From IMG/VR virus record IMGVR_UViG_3300021961_000040, positions 1 to 64,000 of that record: a DNA stretch of 64,000 nucleotides; one strand, 5' to 3'. Below are positions 42,512-50,191 of the stretch, piece by piece. How positions within the stretch are numbered: the first letter of the stretch is position 1; every line of letters begins with the position of its first letter. This stretch comes from a virus. Made by a program: the position numbers and the translations under genes. The notes under the pieces were generated by a model that saw only the letters and a program-made list of their open reading frames with translations, was not told the DNA's origin and did no database searches.

Positions 42512-43292
42512 AATTGTTTTATTTGACATGGACGGAACATTAACTCCGGCCAGAAAACAAATTGAACCAGATATGATTAGGGCTCTTAAGTTTTTAGAAA
42601 AAGAATACGAAATTGGAATTGTTACAGGGTCCGATTTTGAATACGTTAGGCAGCAAATTAAGCCTGCATTAGATATTGGCGGTATTCGATTAAGCACTTT
42701 ACATATTTTTCCCTGTAACGGAACCAAGTACTATAAATGGGAAAATAACAAATTTAAATGCCAATATTCGGCTGATATGATTAGCGAAGTCGGAGAAGAA
42801 AACTACCAATATCTCTTGCAGACGCTTTTCTCAGGTCAGCTTTTGATTTCTCTGCGTCACAAGCTACCCTACACAGGTACATTTTTTCATTACAGAGGGT
42901 CTATGCTAAACTGGTGCCCAATCGGTCGGTCTGCTAAAGACCGAGAAAGAGAAGCTTGGGTTGCTGCTGATAATGAATCAAAAATTAGAACAAAATACTT
43001 AGATTTTATCAAAGAAGCTATTGATAAGAAAAAAATGAAGCTACAAGTTGCACTCGGTGGGGCTACCAGCTTCGATATATTTCCAGAAGGCTGGGACAAA
43101 ACATACGTCTTAAAACACCTAGAAGCGTTTAAAGAGATAATTTTTATTGGGGATGCTTGCGAAGAAGGTGGAAATGACCATGAGATCTATACCCTCTTAA
43201 AGGACGGAGATGACACGCAGAGCTACTCTACAACAGGCCCATTGGTTACTGCAAAGATTGTTGAACTATTAATTCTAGGAGACTCTGCGTAG
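42504..43292 (+). CDS. Phosphomannomutase-like HAD enzyme
   Basis: 262 residues. HAD motif I is F-D-M-D-G-T-L-T-P-A-R. The features N-W-C-P-I-G-R and S-F-D-I-F-P-E-G-W-D-K-T-Y are diagnostic for the alpha-phosphomannomutase (eukaryote-type PMM) family. It would interconvert mannose-6-P and mannose-1-P. Such enzymes are uncommon in bacteria and phages. It overlaps the nucleotidyltransferase by 8 bp. Confidence 0.85.
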   Translation: MRKIVLFDMDGTLTPARKQIEPDMIRALKFLEKEYEIGIVTGSDFEYVRQQIKPALDIGGIRLSTLHIFPCNGTKYYKWENNKFKCQYSADMISEVGEENYQYLLQTLFSGQLLISLRHKLPYTGTFFHYRGSMLNWCPIGRSAKDREREAWVAADNESKIRTKYLDFIKEAIDKKKMKLQVALGGATSFDIFPEGWDKTYVLKHLEAFKEIIFIGDACEEGGNDHEIYTLLKDGDDTQSYSTTGPLVTAKIVELLILGDSA

Positions 43293-43297
43293 GTCTA

Positions 43298-43885
43298 ATG
43301 AATACTTTTATACTTTCTCTAGATCCAAATGAAGCAGCAAGATTTCACTGCAACAAACATGTTGTTAAAATGATCTTAGAAAGCGCGCAAATGCTATGTG
43401 CTGCTCATTGGATTCATCTCTTAAAATCTCATAATAAGACAGTCAATGATTTCAAAAGAATTCGTGATGCACAGCAATGGGCATACGAACACACTGAAAA
43501 AGAATTGCAGCCTCCGTGGAAAATGTCTCATTTGCGACACCCGTGTACAATATGGACAGCAGAAAATATTTCAAATTATAAGTGGCAATTATCACTTTGT
43601 CAGGCTTTGTTAGCAGAATATTTTATTCGCTATCAAAGAAATCACAAGACTGAGCATGAAGCAAAATGGCTTGCAAAAAACATGCCCGTGGGTATTTCAA
43701 ATAGTTATCTGTCAGACTTTCCTGTTTGCATGAAAGATGAGTATAAGGTAGCAGACGAACATGGTATAATAAACATCGTCGAGTCTTATAGAAATTACTA
43801 TATTAAAGATAAAGTAAGATTTGCAAAATGGGAGCCCCGAGCTTCTATGCCTATGTGGTTTAAAAAAGGGATTAAAAATGAATAA
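43298..43885 (+). CDS. Conserved phage protein of unknown function
   Basis: 195 residues. Characteristic segments: A-A-R-F-H-C-N-K-H-V-V-K-M-I-L-E-S-A-Q, then L-R-H-P-C-T-I-W and a tail with K-W-E-P-R-A-S-M-P-M-W-F. I recognise this family from many T4-like and marine phages, with conserved His and Cys, but its function is unknown to me. It overlaps the next small gene. Confidence 0.6.
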   Translation: MNTFILSLDPNEAARFHCNKHVVKMILESAQMLCAAHWIHLLKSHNKTVNDFKRIRDAQQWAYEHTEKELQPPWKMSHLRHPCTIWTAENISNYKWQLSLCQALLAEYFIRYQRNHKTEHEAKWLAKNMPVGISNSYLSDFPVCMKDEYKVADEHGIINIVESYRNYYIKDKVRFAKWEPRASMPMWFKKGIKNE

Positions 43886-44063
43886 AGAAGATTTAGACAA
43901 GTTATTAAATTTAAGAAAAACACTTATTGATGATTATCAAAAACTAAGAGACTATAAGTCAAATAAGAATGCATTGATCAAAGAAGTTGACCATGCAGCT
44001 AAAATTCATTGGACAATTGTTCAGATAGATAATATTTTAAAAGAACACGTTAGTTTTGAATGA
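43878..44063 (+). CDS. Unknown 61-residue helical protein
   Basis: ATG within the end of the upstream gene. Charged helix (L-D-K-L-L-N-L-R-K-T-L-I-D-D-Y). Function unknown. Confidence 0.5.
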   Translation: MNKEDLDKLLNLRKTLIDDYQKLRDYKSNKNALIKEVDHAAKIHWTIVQIDNILKEHVSFE

Positions 44064-44091
44064 TCAAGCTAATAATTAAAGTGGCGTGGGT

Positions 44092-44442
44092 ATGCTTAAT
44101 TCTAATATTGTTTTCGGCGTCATGTTTGTCGTTACAGGTCATGTTCTCGCTTGGTATACACATAATCTACAGTTTGTGTACGAGTATTGGAAAACTCGCC
44201 CCATACTTTCTAATATAATTTTTGGCATACCTTGCGGGTTTGCCTATTGGTATGCTACTAAGTTTTTTATGGCGGTCACAGGTGAACTTTGGACTAGTAG
44301 ATTTATTGCTTTTTCTTTGTCATATTTAACATTTCCTATTATGACGTGGTTTTATTTGGGTGAGTCAATGTTTACTCAAAAGACGCTAATTTGTACATTT
44401 TTGGCGTTTATGATTATATTAGTGCAATATATTTACAAATAA
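44092..44442 (+). CDS. Integral membrane protein
   Basis: 116 residues with four hydrophobic segments (V-F-G-V-M-F-V-V-T-G-H-V-L-A; I-I-F-G-I-P-C-G-F-A-Y; F-I-A-F-S-L-S-Y-L-T-F; T-F-L-A-F-M-I-I-L-V). Similar short four-span proteins are familiar from cyanophages. GTG 44086 is an alternative start. Its stop codon touches the first base of the tmRNA. Confidence 0.6.
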   Translation: MLNSNIVFGVMFVVTGHVLAWYTHNLQFVYEYWKTRPILSNIIFGIPCGFAYWYATKFFMAVTGELWTSRFIAFSLSYLTFPIMTWFYLGESMFTQKTLICTFLAFMIILVQYIYK

Positions 44443-44875
44443 GGGCCTGACACGGTTTCGACGGGGTAGAATCAAGGGAGAGTGCAAGCAGGAAAGATAC
44501 ATCCTTAAAAGTTCAAAAACAATAGTTGCAAACAACAACACACACTTCGACGCAGTCGCACTCGCGGCGTAATCGGGTGGCCGCTTAAAGCCATCTATCC
44601 AATTTAAGCAAAACAACAGATAAGTTGTAAAAATCGAAATGGTTACCCAATATTGCTGCGGTGGTTAGACAGACAGGCTTAAATCGTACAATCTGGTGGC
44701 GCTTAGAAAGAAATTGCTAAGACAGTCAGATCAATATTGGTGGAGCGCAACAGGTCGGTAAGCGCAGGGAAAACCGACTATCTTTTCTAATTTGTGATAG
44801 TAAATTAGACAAGCTTGTGAATGACTCAAACTAAGACTGCTGCGGAAGCTGGTTCGACTCCAGCCAGGTCCACTA
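44443..44875 (+). ncRNA. ssrA: tmRNA, tag ANNNTHFDAVALAA
   Basis: The 5' end GGGCCTGACACGGTTTCGAC and the 3' end with GGTTCGACTCC form the tRNA-like domain; GGGCCUG pairs with CAGGUCC at 44865-44871. The tag ORF is 44528-44572: GCA resume codon, peptide ANNNTHFDAVALAA, TAA. It ends in A-L-A-A like other SsrA tags, so tagged proteins should go to ClpXP. The encoded 3' end is ACTA, so CCA would have to be added. It lets the phage rescue stalled ribosomes, perhaps with altered tag choice. Confidence 0.95.
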
Positions 44876-44937
44876 TTTTTAATAAATTACTTATACAGGT
44901 GCATACTTAATAGCATGAGTGAAACGAAGAGGAGTCT

Positions 44938-45828
44938 ATGAGCGCAGAAACTTACAATAAAAACCAGTCTAGAAGATTCGGATGGAAGCCTGACTGGTTC
45001 ATACCTGATCATAAAGACTTTGATACAGTATTAACAGCTGCAATTAGAGAATTTCAGTCAGCACGAGGATTATCAGCAGACGGTATGTGCGGACCAGGAA
45101 CCTATAGAATAATATTGTCCGAAAGAGAAGCTTTAGAAGCTGCACATAATTCAGAATGGATTACAGACAATTCTGATGTTCTATGGTGGGGCGACAAGCC
45201 TATCAAGATCGATTGGCCATCAGAAAAAGTTCACACCTTCAAGGATGCAGGTTTTCCCTATCCCATTAGTAAAGGTCTGACAAAATATAACAGCCAAAGA
45301 GATATCAAGTCTTTTGTAACGCATTGGGATGTATGCCTTAACAGCATGTCTTGCGCAAAAGTCCTTGCTAAAAGAAACGTATCAGTTCACTTTTGTATTG
45401 ACAACGACGGCACAATTATTCAGCTTCATGACTTGAATGATGCATGCTGGCACGCCGGAAACTCTAAGGTCAATAGCACGGGAGTCGGTGTAGAGATTGC
45501 AAATGCTTTTTACTTAAAGCATCAAAGCTGGTATAAAAGAAATGGATTTGGAGAAAGGCCAATCATGAGCGGCGCTCTTGCACAAAATAGAAAAGTAGAA
45601 GACTTTACTTGGTTCTACCCGGTTCAAATAGAAGCTCTCAAAGCTCTTTACAAAGCAATGCACGAAGGGTGCGGTATTCCTCTAGAAGCACCTGCAGAAA
45701 AATGGGCTTATGACTCTCATGCTGCTAGCGGGAGATTTAAAGGATTTATGAACCATTTTCACTGCAGTGAGAAAAAGATTGATTGCGCAGGTCTAGATAT
45801 AGAAGAGATACTAAAGGAAATTAAATGA
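44938..45828 (+). CDS. Endolysin: peptidoglycan-binding domain plus N-acetylmuramoyl-L-alanine amidase
   Basis: 296 residues. Residues 20-65 match the peptidoglycan-binding repeat (A-I-R-E-F-Q, then G-L-S-A-D-G-M-C-G-P-G-T-Y). Residues 120-265 form an amidase_2 domain with T-H-W-D, then V-H-F-C-I-D-N-D-G-T-I-I-Q, C-W-H-A-G-N-S and a later H-A-A-S-G-R, giving zinc His residues. It would cut peptidoglycan stems at lysis. It overlaps the LysM-containing gene by 4 bp and follows the tmRNA. Confidence 0.88.
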   Translation: MSAETYNKNQSRRFGWKPDWFIPDHKDFDTVLTAAIREFQSARGLSADGMCGPGTYRIILSEREALEAAHNSEWITDNSDVLWWGDKPIKIDWPSEKVHTFKDAGFPYPISKGLTKYNSQRDIKSFVTHWDVCLNSMSCAKVLAKRNVSVHFCIDNDGTIIQLHDLNDACWHAGNSKVNSTGVGVEIANAFYLKHQSWYKRNGFGERPIMSGALAQNRKVEDFTWFYPVQIEALKALYKAMHEGCGIPLEAPAEKWAYDSHAASGRFKGFMNHFHCSEKKIDCAGLDIEEILKEIK

Positions 45829-46118
45829 AAATCACACGTAAAGAATTAAGAAGATTAATAGTAGAAACTGTTTTAAATGAAGACACAGTCAAGATGCATA
45901 CAGTTAAAAAAGGAGAGACACTTTCTCAAATATACAGCAGACACATGGGTGTATCGTTATCATCAGATCAGATTAATCAACTAGTACAAATGCAAAACGA
46001 CAGAGTCGACGCCGGAGACAGTGGGTTGACAAGAATAGAATCAGCTGATAGTGTCAAAGCAGGAGACAAAATTCTTTTGCCGGGTGAACAGACATCAATT
46101 GCTATAGGGGCAATGTAA
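45825..46118 (+). CDS. Tagged LysM protein
   Basis: 97 residues. The first 19 are a model tag (M-K-I-T-R-K-E-L-R-R-L-I-V-E, with L-N-E). It continues with a LysM domain (M-H-T-V-K-K-G-E-T-L-S-Q-I-Y, then L-V-Q-M-Q-N, then V-K-A-G-D-K-I-L-L-P). LysM binds peptidoglycan, so the tagged protein may act in the wall during DNA entry or exit. Its stop shares bases with the next tagged gene. Confidence 0.8.
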   Translation: MKITRKELRRLIVETVLNEDTVKMHTVKKGETLSQIYSRHMGVSLSSDQINQLVQMQNDRVDAGDSGLTRIESADSVKAGDKILLPGEQTSIAIGAM

Positions 46119-46657
46119 TGAAAATAAACAGAAGACAACTTCGTAAAATTATAAATGAGTTTCTTGATACGTCAAGGCCCATGATTGACCAACCCATTCC
46201 TGACCTCAAAGATTTGTCAAATACCTCAGTGTACGATCAACTTACAAACTCAGAGCGTGCAGCTTTTGTTTCCGCAATGGGAGTTGCAGGAGATGCAGGA
46301 GTTCCTGGAACCAGTCAAGAACTAAACGAAGGAGATATGATTCCGTTTCGTCAGCGTCAAAGAGCACTTCCAGATTTAGATGGTGATATAACACCTGACG
46401 ATTTAAGAGCTGCCGGGCTGGCGCCTGTTCACCACTTGCCTCCGACACCGGAGGAAGAAGAAAATCTTCAAAGAAAGCTGACCACTGCTAGACTGTCTAA
46501 TCTTCCTGATGATGACGATCTAGATGAAATGATTGAATTGCTTGCACAACGATATGAAAAAGAAAAAAGACGCGCCGAAGATCTTGCATCGCAAGGAGTT
46601 GATGTATTACCTTCAAGATTCATGAGAGATGCCGACGCTGATTATGATGACTATTAA
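46118..46657 (+). CDS. Tagged unknown protein
   Basis: 179 residues. Tag M-K-I-N-R-R-Q-L-R-K-I-I-N-E, with I-N-E as a possible cut. The rest is acidic and disorder-prone, with a charged helix (L-A-Q-R-Y-E-K-E-K-R-R-A-E-D-L) near the end and D/Y-rich tail. It is coupled to the LysM gene. Confidence 0.6.
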   Translation: MKINRRQLRKIINEFLDTSRPMIDQPIPDLKDLSNTSVYDQLTNSERAAFVSAMGVAGDAGVPGTSQELNEGDMIPFRQRQRALPDLDGDITPDDLRAAGLAPVHHLPPTPEEEENLQRKLTTARLSNLPDDDDLDEMIELLAQRYEKEKRRAEDLASQGVDVLPSRFMRDADADYDDY

Positions 46658-46675
46658 AATTAAGTCAAAATAAAA

Positions 46676-46704
46676 GTGTACACTCTAAAAATCGTGTCTA
46701 TGTT
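46676..46704 (+). promoter_or_regulatory. Promoter-like GTGTACA-16-TATGTT
   Basis: GTGTACA at 46676-46682, 16 nt, then TATGTT at 46699-46704, upstream of the Hsp20 gene. Confidence 0.55.
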
Positions 46705-46707
46705 ATA

Positions 46708-46732
46708 TTTGCGACGCCTAATGGGTCGCAAA
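46708..46732 (+). promoter_or_regulatory. 5' UTR hairpin before the Hsp20 gene
   Basis: TTTGCGAC (46708-46715) pairs with GTCGCAAA (46725-46732) around a 9-nt loop. It lies between the promoter and the AGGAGG site. As small heat-shock genes often carry RNA thermometers, a regulatory role is possible; the stem does not itself cover the ribosome site. Confidence 0.45.
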
Positions 46733-46766
46733 ATACTATCAAACTTGCTTAAATAAGGAGGACGAT

Positions 46767-47195
46767 ATGACACGTTTGATGATGAGAACCACACCTGCAA
46801 TTATGAGCAGCAGAGCTTTTGACCAGTTTTTTGAAGGCTTTTTTGCAGAACCCGACCACTGGGTCAAGAATTCAACAGAAGGATATCCACTGACAGATAT
46901 TTGGCGTGAAGACGATGACACCCAAGTCATTCAGATGGCACTCGCAGGTTTTGCGCGAGATAGCTTAAGCGTCGAAACTGACAAAAACCGTATCACCATC
47001 TCTTCTGCCAAAACAGACGAAGATGACAAGCGGAGCGCAAGACGCATCGCGCGTCGAGCTTTTACCAAGACCTTTGTTGATCACCAGAATCAGTTGGATA
47101 TGTCAAAGGCAGAAGCCGATTTTACAGATGGTTTACTTACTGTACGAATCCCACCCGTAATTAAATCTAAAAAGACAACAATTAAAATCAAGTAA
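46767..47195 (+). CDS. Small heat-shock protein (Hsp20/IbpA type)
   Basis: 142 residues. Residues 1-45 resemble IbpA (F-D-Q-F-F-E-G-F, then Y-P-L-T-D-I) and residues 46-135 form an alpha-crystallin domain (V-I-Q-M-A-L-A-G-F, A-F-T-K-T-F, A-D-F-T-D-G-L-L-T-V-R-I-P). It ends with I-K-I-K. It holds unfolded proteins. Related sHsps are common in marine T4-like phages. It has its own promoter and AGGAGG. Confidence 0.9.
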   Translation: MTRLMMRTTPAIMSSRAFDQFFEGFFAEPDHWVKNSTEGYPLTDIWREDDDTQVIQMALAGFARDSLSVETDKNRITISSAKTDEDDKRSARRIARRAFTKTFVDHQNQLDMSKAEADFTDGLLTVRIPPVIKSKKTTIKIK

Positions 47196-47210
47196 TTGTT
47201 AAGAATTTGA

Positions 47211-47244
47211 ACTCCTCGCTGTATAGTTATAGTGAGGAGTTTTT
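47211..47244 (+). terminator. Hairpin: terminator of Hsp20 gene and cover of the next ribosome site
   Basis: ACTCCTCGCT (47211-47220) pairs with AGTGAGGAGT (47231-47240), then TTTT. The right arm contains GAGGAG, the ribosome site for the Fic gene (ATG 47247). The structure may both end the Hsp20 transcript and limit Fic translation. Confidence 0.65.
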
Positions 47245-47246
47245 GT

Positions 47247-47888
47247 ATGCGTATAACTAGGAAAAATCTTAGAAAAATAATATTAGAAAATATTAGAGAG
47301 GCTATAGACTTACAAGCATTGCAATCCGCTACAAATTTTATATATCGATCAAATGAAATTGAAGAATACATTGACGATCCTAAAGAAATATTTAGTGCGC
47401 TTGAAGGTGTTGTGCAAGGATATCCAGCAAGCTACGTTACAAGAAGTGCAAATATAAAAGCACAAATTCTTGGAATTCAAGCAACAACAACGTTTGAGGA
47501 TAGAAAAGGCGCTACACTCGCAGAGGCTTTAGAGGTACATAGAGCGATGGGTGCTGATGTTTTAGACTCTGGCGTTCCAGGAATGCTTAGAGATAATGAT
47601 GCGAGATCTGCAGGAGGAACCATTTATGTTTCTCCTGAGTTTGTAGCCGAAGCTATGTCATGGTGGGAATCTAGTGATTTTGGAACGCCTTTTGAAAGGC
47701 ACGCTGTCTATGAGTTAATTCATCCATTTTCAGACGGAAACGGCCGGAGTGGCAGAATACTGCTGTTGTCAAATATGAATTACAACTATGCTGCCGCCAA
47801 CGGAATGATTGGAGAAGGTTATTTTGATAGATTAGATATGTTTAATGATCAATATCAAAATTACTTTGCAGAAAGAGGTTGGCTGTGA
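47247..47888 (+). CDS. Fic-domain protein with N-terminal tag
   Basis: 213 residues. After the tag (M-R-I-T-R-K-N-L-R-K-I-I-L-E, then I-R-E-A) comes a complete Fic domain. Its core H-P-F-S-D-G-N-G-R-S-G-R near residue 158 carries the catalytic His and the phosphate-binding loop. The segment S-N-E-I-E-E near residue 35 resembles the Fic inhibitory motif but lacks its Gly/Asn. Fic enzymes mostly transfer AMP to host proteins. With the tag, I infer a toxin-like enzyme carried in the virion or made late. It is coupled to the next gene. Confidence 0.85.
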   Translation: MRITRKNLRKIILENIREAIDLQALQSATNFIYRSNEIEEYIDDPKEIFSALEGVVQGYPASYVTRSANIKAQILGIQATTTFEDRKGATLAEALEVHRAMGADVLDSGVPGMLRDNDARSAGGTIYVSPEFVAEAMSWWESSDFGTPFERHAVYELIHPFSDGNGRSGRILLLSNMNYNYAAANGMIGEGYFDRLDMFNDQYQNYFAERGWL

Positions 47889-48466
47889 GAATTACAAAGG
47901 AACACCTAAAAAAGATTATTAGAGAAGAAGTTCTTTTTTCAGAAGGTCTGCGTTATCACCTGAGAGAAGGCGTTTCTTTATCAGAATCTGTATACAGACC
48001 CGGGTCTAAAGCATTTTTTGATCTTATAAATGAAGCGCGCGCAAGATGTCTTGCGCACGAGATAACGCTATCTGAAACTGACATGGAGCTTATTAACAGT
48101 GATCTAGGCAAGTGGGGATTATATGAGGGCTGTGAAGTGGCACTTGACTTTCCTCTCACAGAAGAAGCAGATGTCATGCTTGAAGCAGAATATCGTGGTC
48201 GCAAAGTTAAACTTAATAATCCATCCCGAGGTGGAACAAAAAAATTCTATGTCTATGTTAAAAACCCCAAAACAGGCAAGGTAATGAAAGTTGCATTTGG
48301 CGCGAAAGGTATGTCAACAGGTCTTCGAGATCCAAAGCGCAGAAAGTCATTTAAGGATAGGCACAATTGTGAAGACAAGAACGACAAGACGAAAGCAGGT
48401 TATTGGTCTTGTAGAATCGGTAGATATCCAAAAGTGACAGGGGCACCCTATGTCACATGGTGGTAA
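47885..48466 (+). CDS. Tagged protein with conserved phage domain
   Basis: 193 residues from a GTG overlapping the Fic stop. Tag: R-I-T-K-E-H-L-K-K-I-I-R-E-E. The C-terminal 85 residues are a domain I know from head-related proteins of large phages: G-R-K-V-K-L-N, K-K-F-Y-V-Y-V-K-N-P, V-A-F-G-A-K-G-M, R-H-N-C and Y-W-S-C-R. Its exact role is unknown; it may help capsid assembly. Confidence 0.65.
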   Translation: MRITKEHLKKIIREEVLFSEGLRYHLREGVSLSESVYRPGSKAFFDLINEARARCLAHEITLSETDMELINSDLGKWGLYEGCEVALDFPLTEEADVMLEAEYRGRKVKLNNPSRGGTKKFYVYVKNPKTGKVMKVAFGAKGMSTGLRDPKRRKSFKDRHNCEDKNDKTKAGYWSCRIGRYPKVTGAPYVTWW

Positions 48467-48731
48467 AAAACCTTATTGGGATAAACAGCTAGATGAAAAC
48501 TCTTTTTTAAGAACGTTTTCTCTCAATTGCGACTCGTCAGAGCTTGAGTGGCATCGAGATGTGCAGAATCGTCAAGTCGAAGTTATCTCAGGTAAAGATT
48601 GGAAGTTTCAATACGATAATTGTTTACCAGAAACGATAAAACCTGGCGATAAAATTATAGTTGAAAAGAACGAGTGGCATAGAATAATTAAAGGTAGTAC
48701 AGATTTAATTTTGTTGGTACACGAAAAATGA
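48450..48731 (+). CDS. Small cupin-like protein
   Basis: 93 residues. W-H-R-D-V-Q-N-R-Q-V-E-V and P-G-D-K-I-I-V-E-K-N-E-W-H-R-I fit a one-domain cupin with two His-bearing motifs. It overlaps both neighbours. Substrate unknown. Confidence 0.6.
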   Translation: MSHGGKKPYWDKQLDENSFLRTFSLNCDSSELEWHRDVQNRQVEVISGKDWKFQYDNCLPETIKPGDKIIVEKNEWHRIIKGSTDLILLVHEK

Positions 48732-48940
48732 GATTGATAGAAAAATTTTTAGAGCATCCAAGAGAACAGGGTGAAACATATCTTGAGCACCTTTACCACG
48801 CCCTTAGGTGTGGTTTGCTTTTAAGCATTGCAAGTATTGCATGCATTATTCACTCCTTTATTCCTTTTATATTTAAGAATACTGCGACAGGTATTATGCG
48901 CAACATTCTTTACCAAAGGTGTAAAGAAGAAAAAAATTAA
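48728..48940 (+). CDS. DUF6356-like membrane protein
   Basis: 70 residues. F-L-E-H-P-R-E-Q-G-E-T-Y-L-E-H-L then two membrane segments, the second with I-H-S-F-I-P-F-I-F. The H-P-x-x-x-G-E-T-Y start is typical of a small conserved family (DUF6356, by recall). Function unknown. Confidence 0.65.
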   Translation: MRLIEKFLEHPREQGETYLEHLYHALRCGLLLSIASIACIIHSFIPFIFKNTATGIMRNILYQRCKEEKN

Positions 48941-48967
48941 GTACAATACGCATAAACTGGAAAGTCC

Positions 48968-49309
48968 ATGAAAAAATTATTAATTGAAGAAAAATTTAAA
49001 AAAGCTAGACAGATTTTAGAAAAGAAAAAAGTTATGCAGCTTGAAATAGGCACTGATGAATATACAAGTGTTCTTGAAAGAATTATTAGCGATTTAAAAA
49101 ATGTCAAAAGCTCTCTTCGGACTAGATCGAGAGAGGGTGCTGTACATAGAAAAGAGGCGGGTAGAATACAGGCAGCAATAAATGCAATGAAATACCTGAG
49201 CAACAAAAGCAGAAGAATGATTAATAGTTCAACACTGAAGGAAGAAAAAATCGACCGTGAGACGTTTACTCGTTCAGACGTCAAAAACTTTTTAAAAACT
49301 TTTAAATAG
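48968..49309 (+). CDS. Unknown charged helical protein
   Basis: 113 residues, very rich in Lys, Arg and Glu; starts K-K-L-L-I-E-E-K-F-K-K-A-R-Q-I-L-E, loosely like the tag. No family recognised. Confidence 0.5.
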   Translation: MKKLLIEEKFKKARQILEKKKVMQLEIGTDEYTSVLERIISDLKNVKSSLRTRSREGAVHRKEAGRIQAAINAMKYLSNKSRRMINSSTLKEEKIDRETFTRSDVKNFLKTFK

Positions 49310-49317
49310 GATTTTTT

Positions 49318-49800
49318 ATGATCTTGCTATCAAATAAACCGCTTTGGGTATGTCCGGGTGGAAACCAGCTGAATAGTGAAGACTTTGCAAAAGAAGCTAA
49401 AAGCTTAATTGCTAGAGGATCTAATGTTTATGTCGGTACAGACTCTATGATCCGAGGAGAAAATTGTATATTTGTAACGGTTATTGCTTTTCACAGCAAC
49501 GAAGGAAAAATAGCTAAGTACTATTATAAAAAATTTAAGATAATAAACAAAGAATACATGAATCTTAAAAATAAAATAAACGAAGAAGTTAACCTATCAG
49601 TTCAAGCCGCTCAAAAAATAAATGAACTTTCACCTAAGACGCCTATCGAACTACATGTAGACATCGGAAGAAATAAAGAAAACAAGACCAGAATGATGTT
49701 GTCTTCTGTATCAGGTTGGGTAACTGGCATGGGTTATGATTTGAAAGTAAAACCTGATTCTTGGGCTTCGTCGTCCATCGCAGATAATCATACAAAGTAA
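49318..49800 (+). CDS. YkuK-like (DUF458) RNase H-fold protein
   Basis: 160 residues. V-Y-V-G-T-D-S-M starts the fold with an acidic residue, followed by L-H-V-D-I-G-R and G-Y-D-L-K-V-K-P-D-S-W-A-S-S near the end. This matches the YkuK family, predicted RNase H-related nucleases. Substrate unknown. Confidence 0.7.
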   Translation: MILLSNKPLWVCPGGNQLNSEDFAKEAKSLIARGSNVYVGTDSMIRGENCIFVTVIAFHSNEGKIAKYYYKKFKIINKEYMNLKNKINEEVNLSVQAAQKINELSPKTPIELHVDIGRNKENKTRMMLSSVSGWVTGMGYDLKVKPDSWASSSIADNHTK

Positions 49801-49818
49801 ATATAAGGAGGACCGTCA

Positions 49819-50139
49819 ATGTTTGGTCATTCACCTAGATCTACAATCGAAGAGCTAGTTCAAGAATCTATGCTTGGGATCATCAAAAGCAAAACAGGAA
49901 TTAAAAAGTCAGATCAGATTAAATGCTTAGAGTTTATTACTACTTTTAAAAAAGACGAAGAGGGCGTTATTAGAATTAATTCCATCTACCTTAAGTACAG
50001 AATGAAAGCTGGATACTCTAGAATATCATTAAAAGAAATAAAATTTAGCGGAGCGACAAGTAGTGAATTTGTAACTTATTTGCGCCACTGCGGAGCAAGA
50101 CAAACCACAGACAAAATAGGTTTTCTAGAAAGAATTTAG
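49819..50139 (+). CDS. Unknown protein
   Basis: 106 residues with a GGAGGA site. Middle region F-I-T-T-F-K-K-D-E-E-G-V and K-A-G-Y-S-R-I-S-L. No family recognised. A promoter begins at its stop codon. Confidence 0.5.
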   Translation: MFGHSPRSTIEELVQESMLGIIKSKTGIKKSDQIKCLEFITTFKKDEEGVIRINSIYLKYRMKAGYSRISLKEIKFSGATSSEFVTYLRHCGARQTTDKIGFLERI

Positions 50140-50140
50140 T

Positions 50141-50169
50141 GTGTAAATCTTACTTATGTAAACTATAAT
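50141..50169 (+). promoter_or_regulatory. Promoter-like GTGTAAA-16-TATAAT
   Basis: GTGTAAA at 50141-50147, 16 nt, TATAAT at 50164-50169, 22 nt before the helicase start. One of the best matches. Confidence 0.75.
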
Positions 50170-50191
50170 AGTGTAGCATAGGAGATTCACT

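Noticed and set aside
44419-44616. Minus-strand ORF of 65 codons
   Set aside because: It lies inside the tmRNA, which explains the sequence fully.
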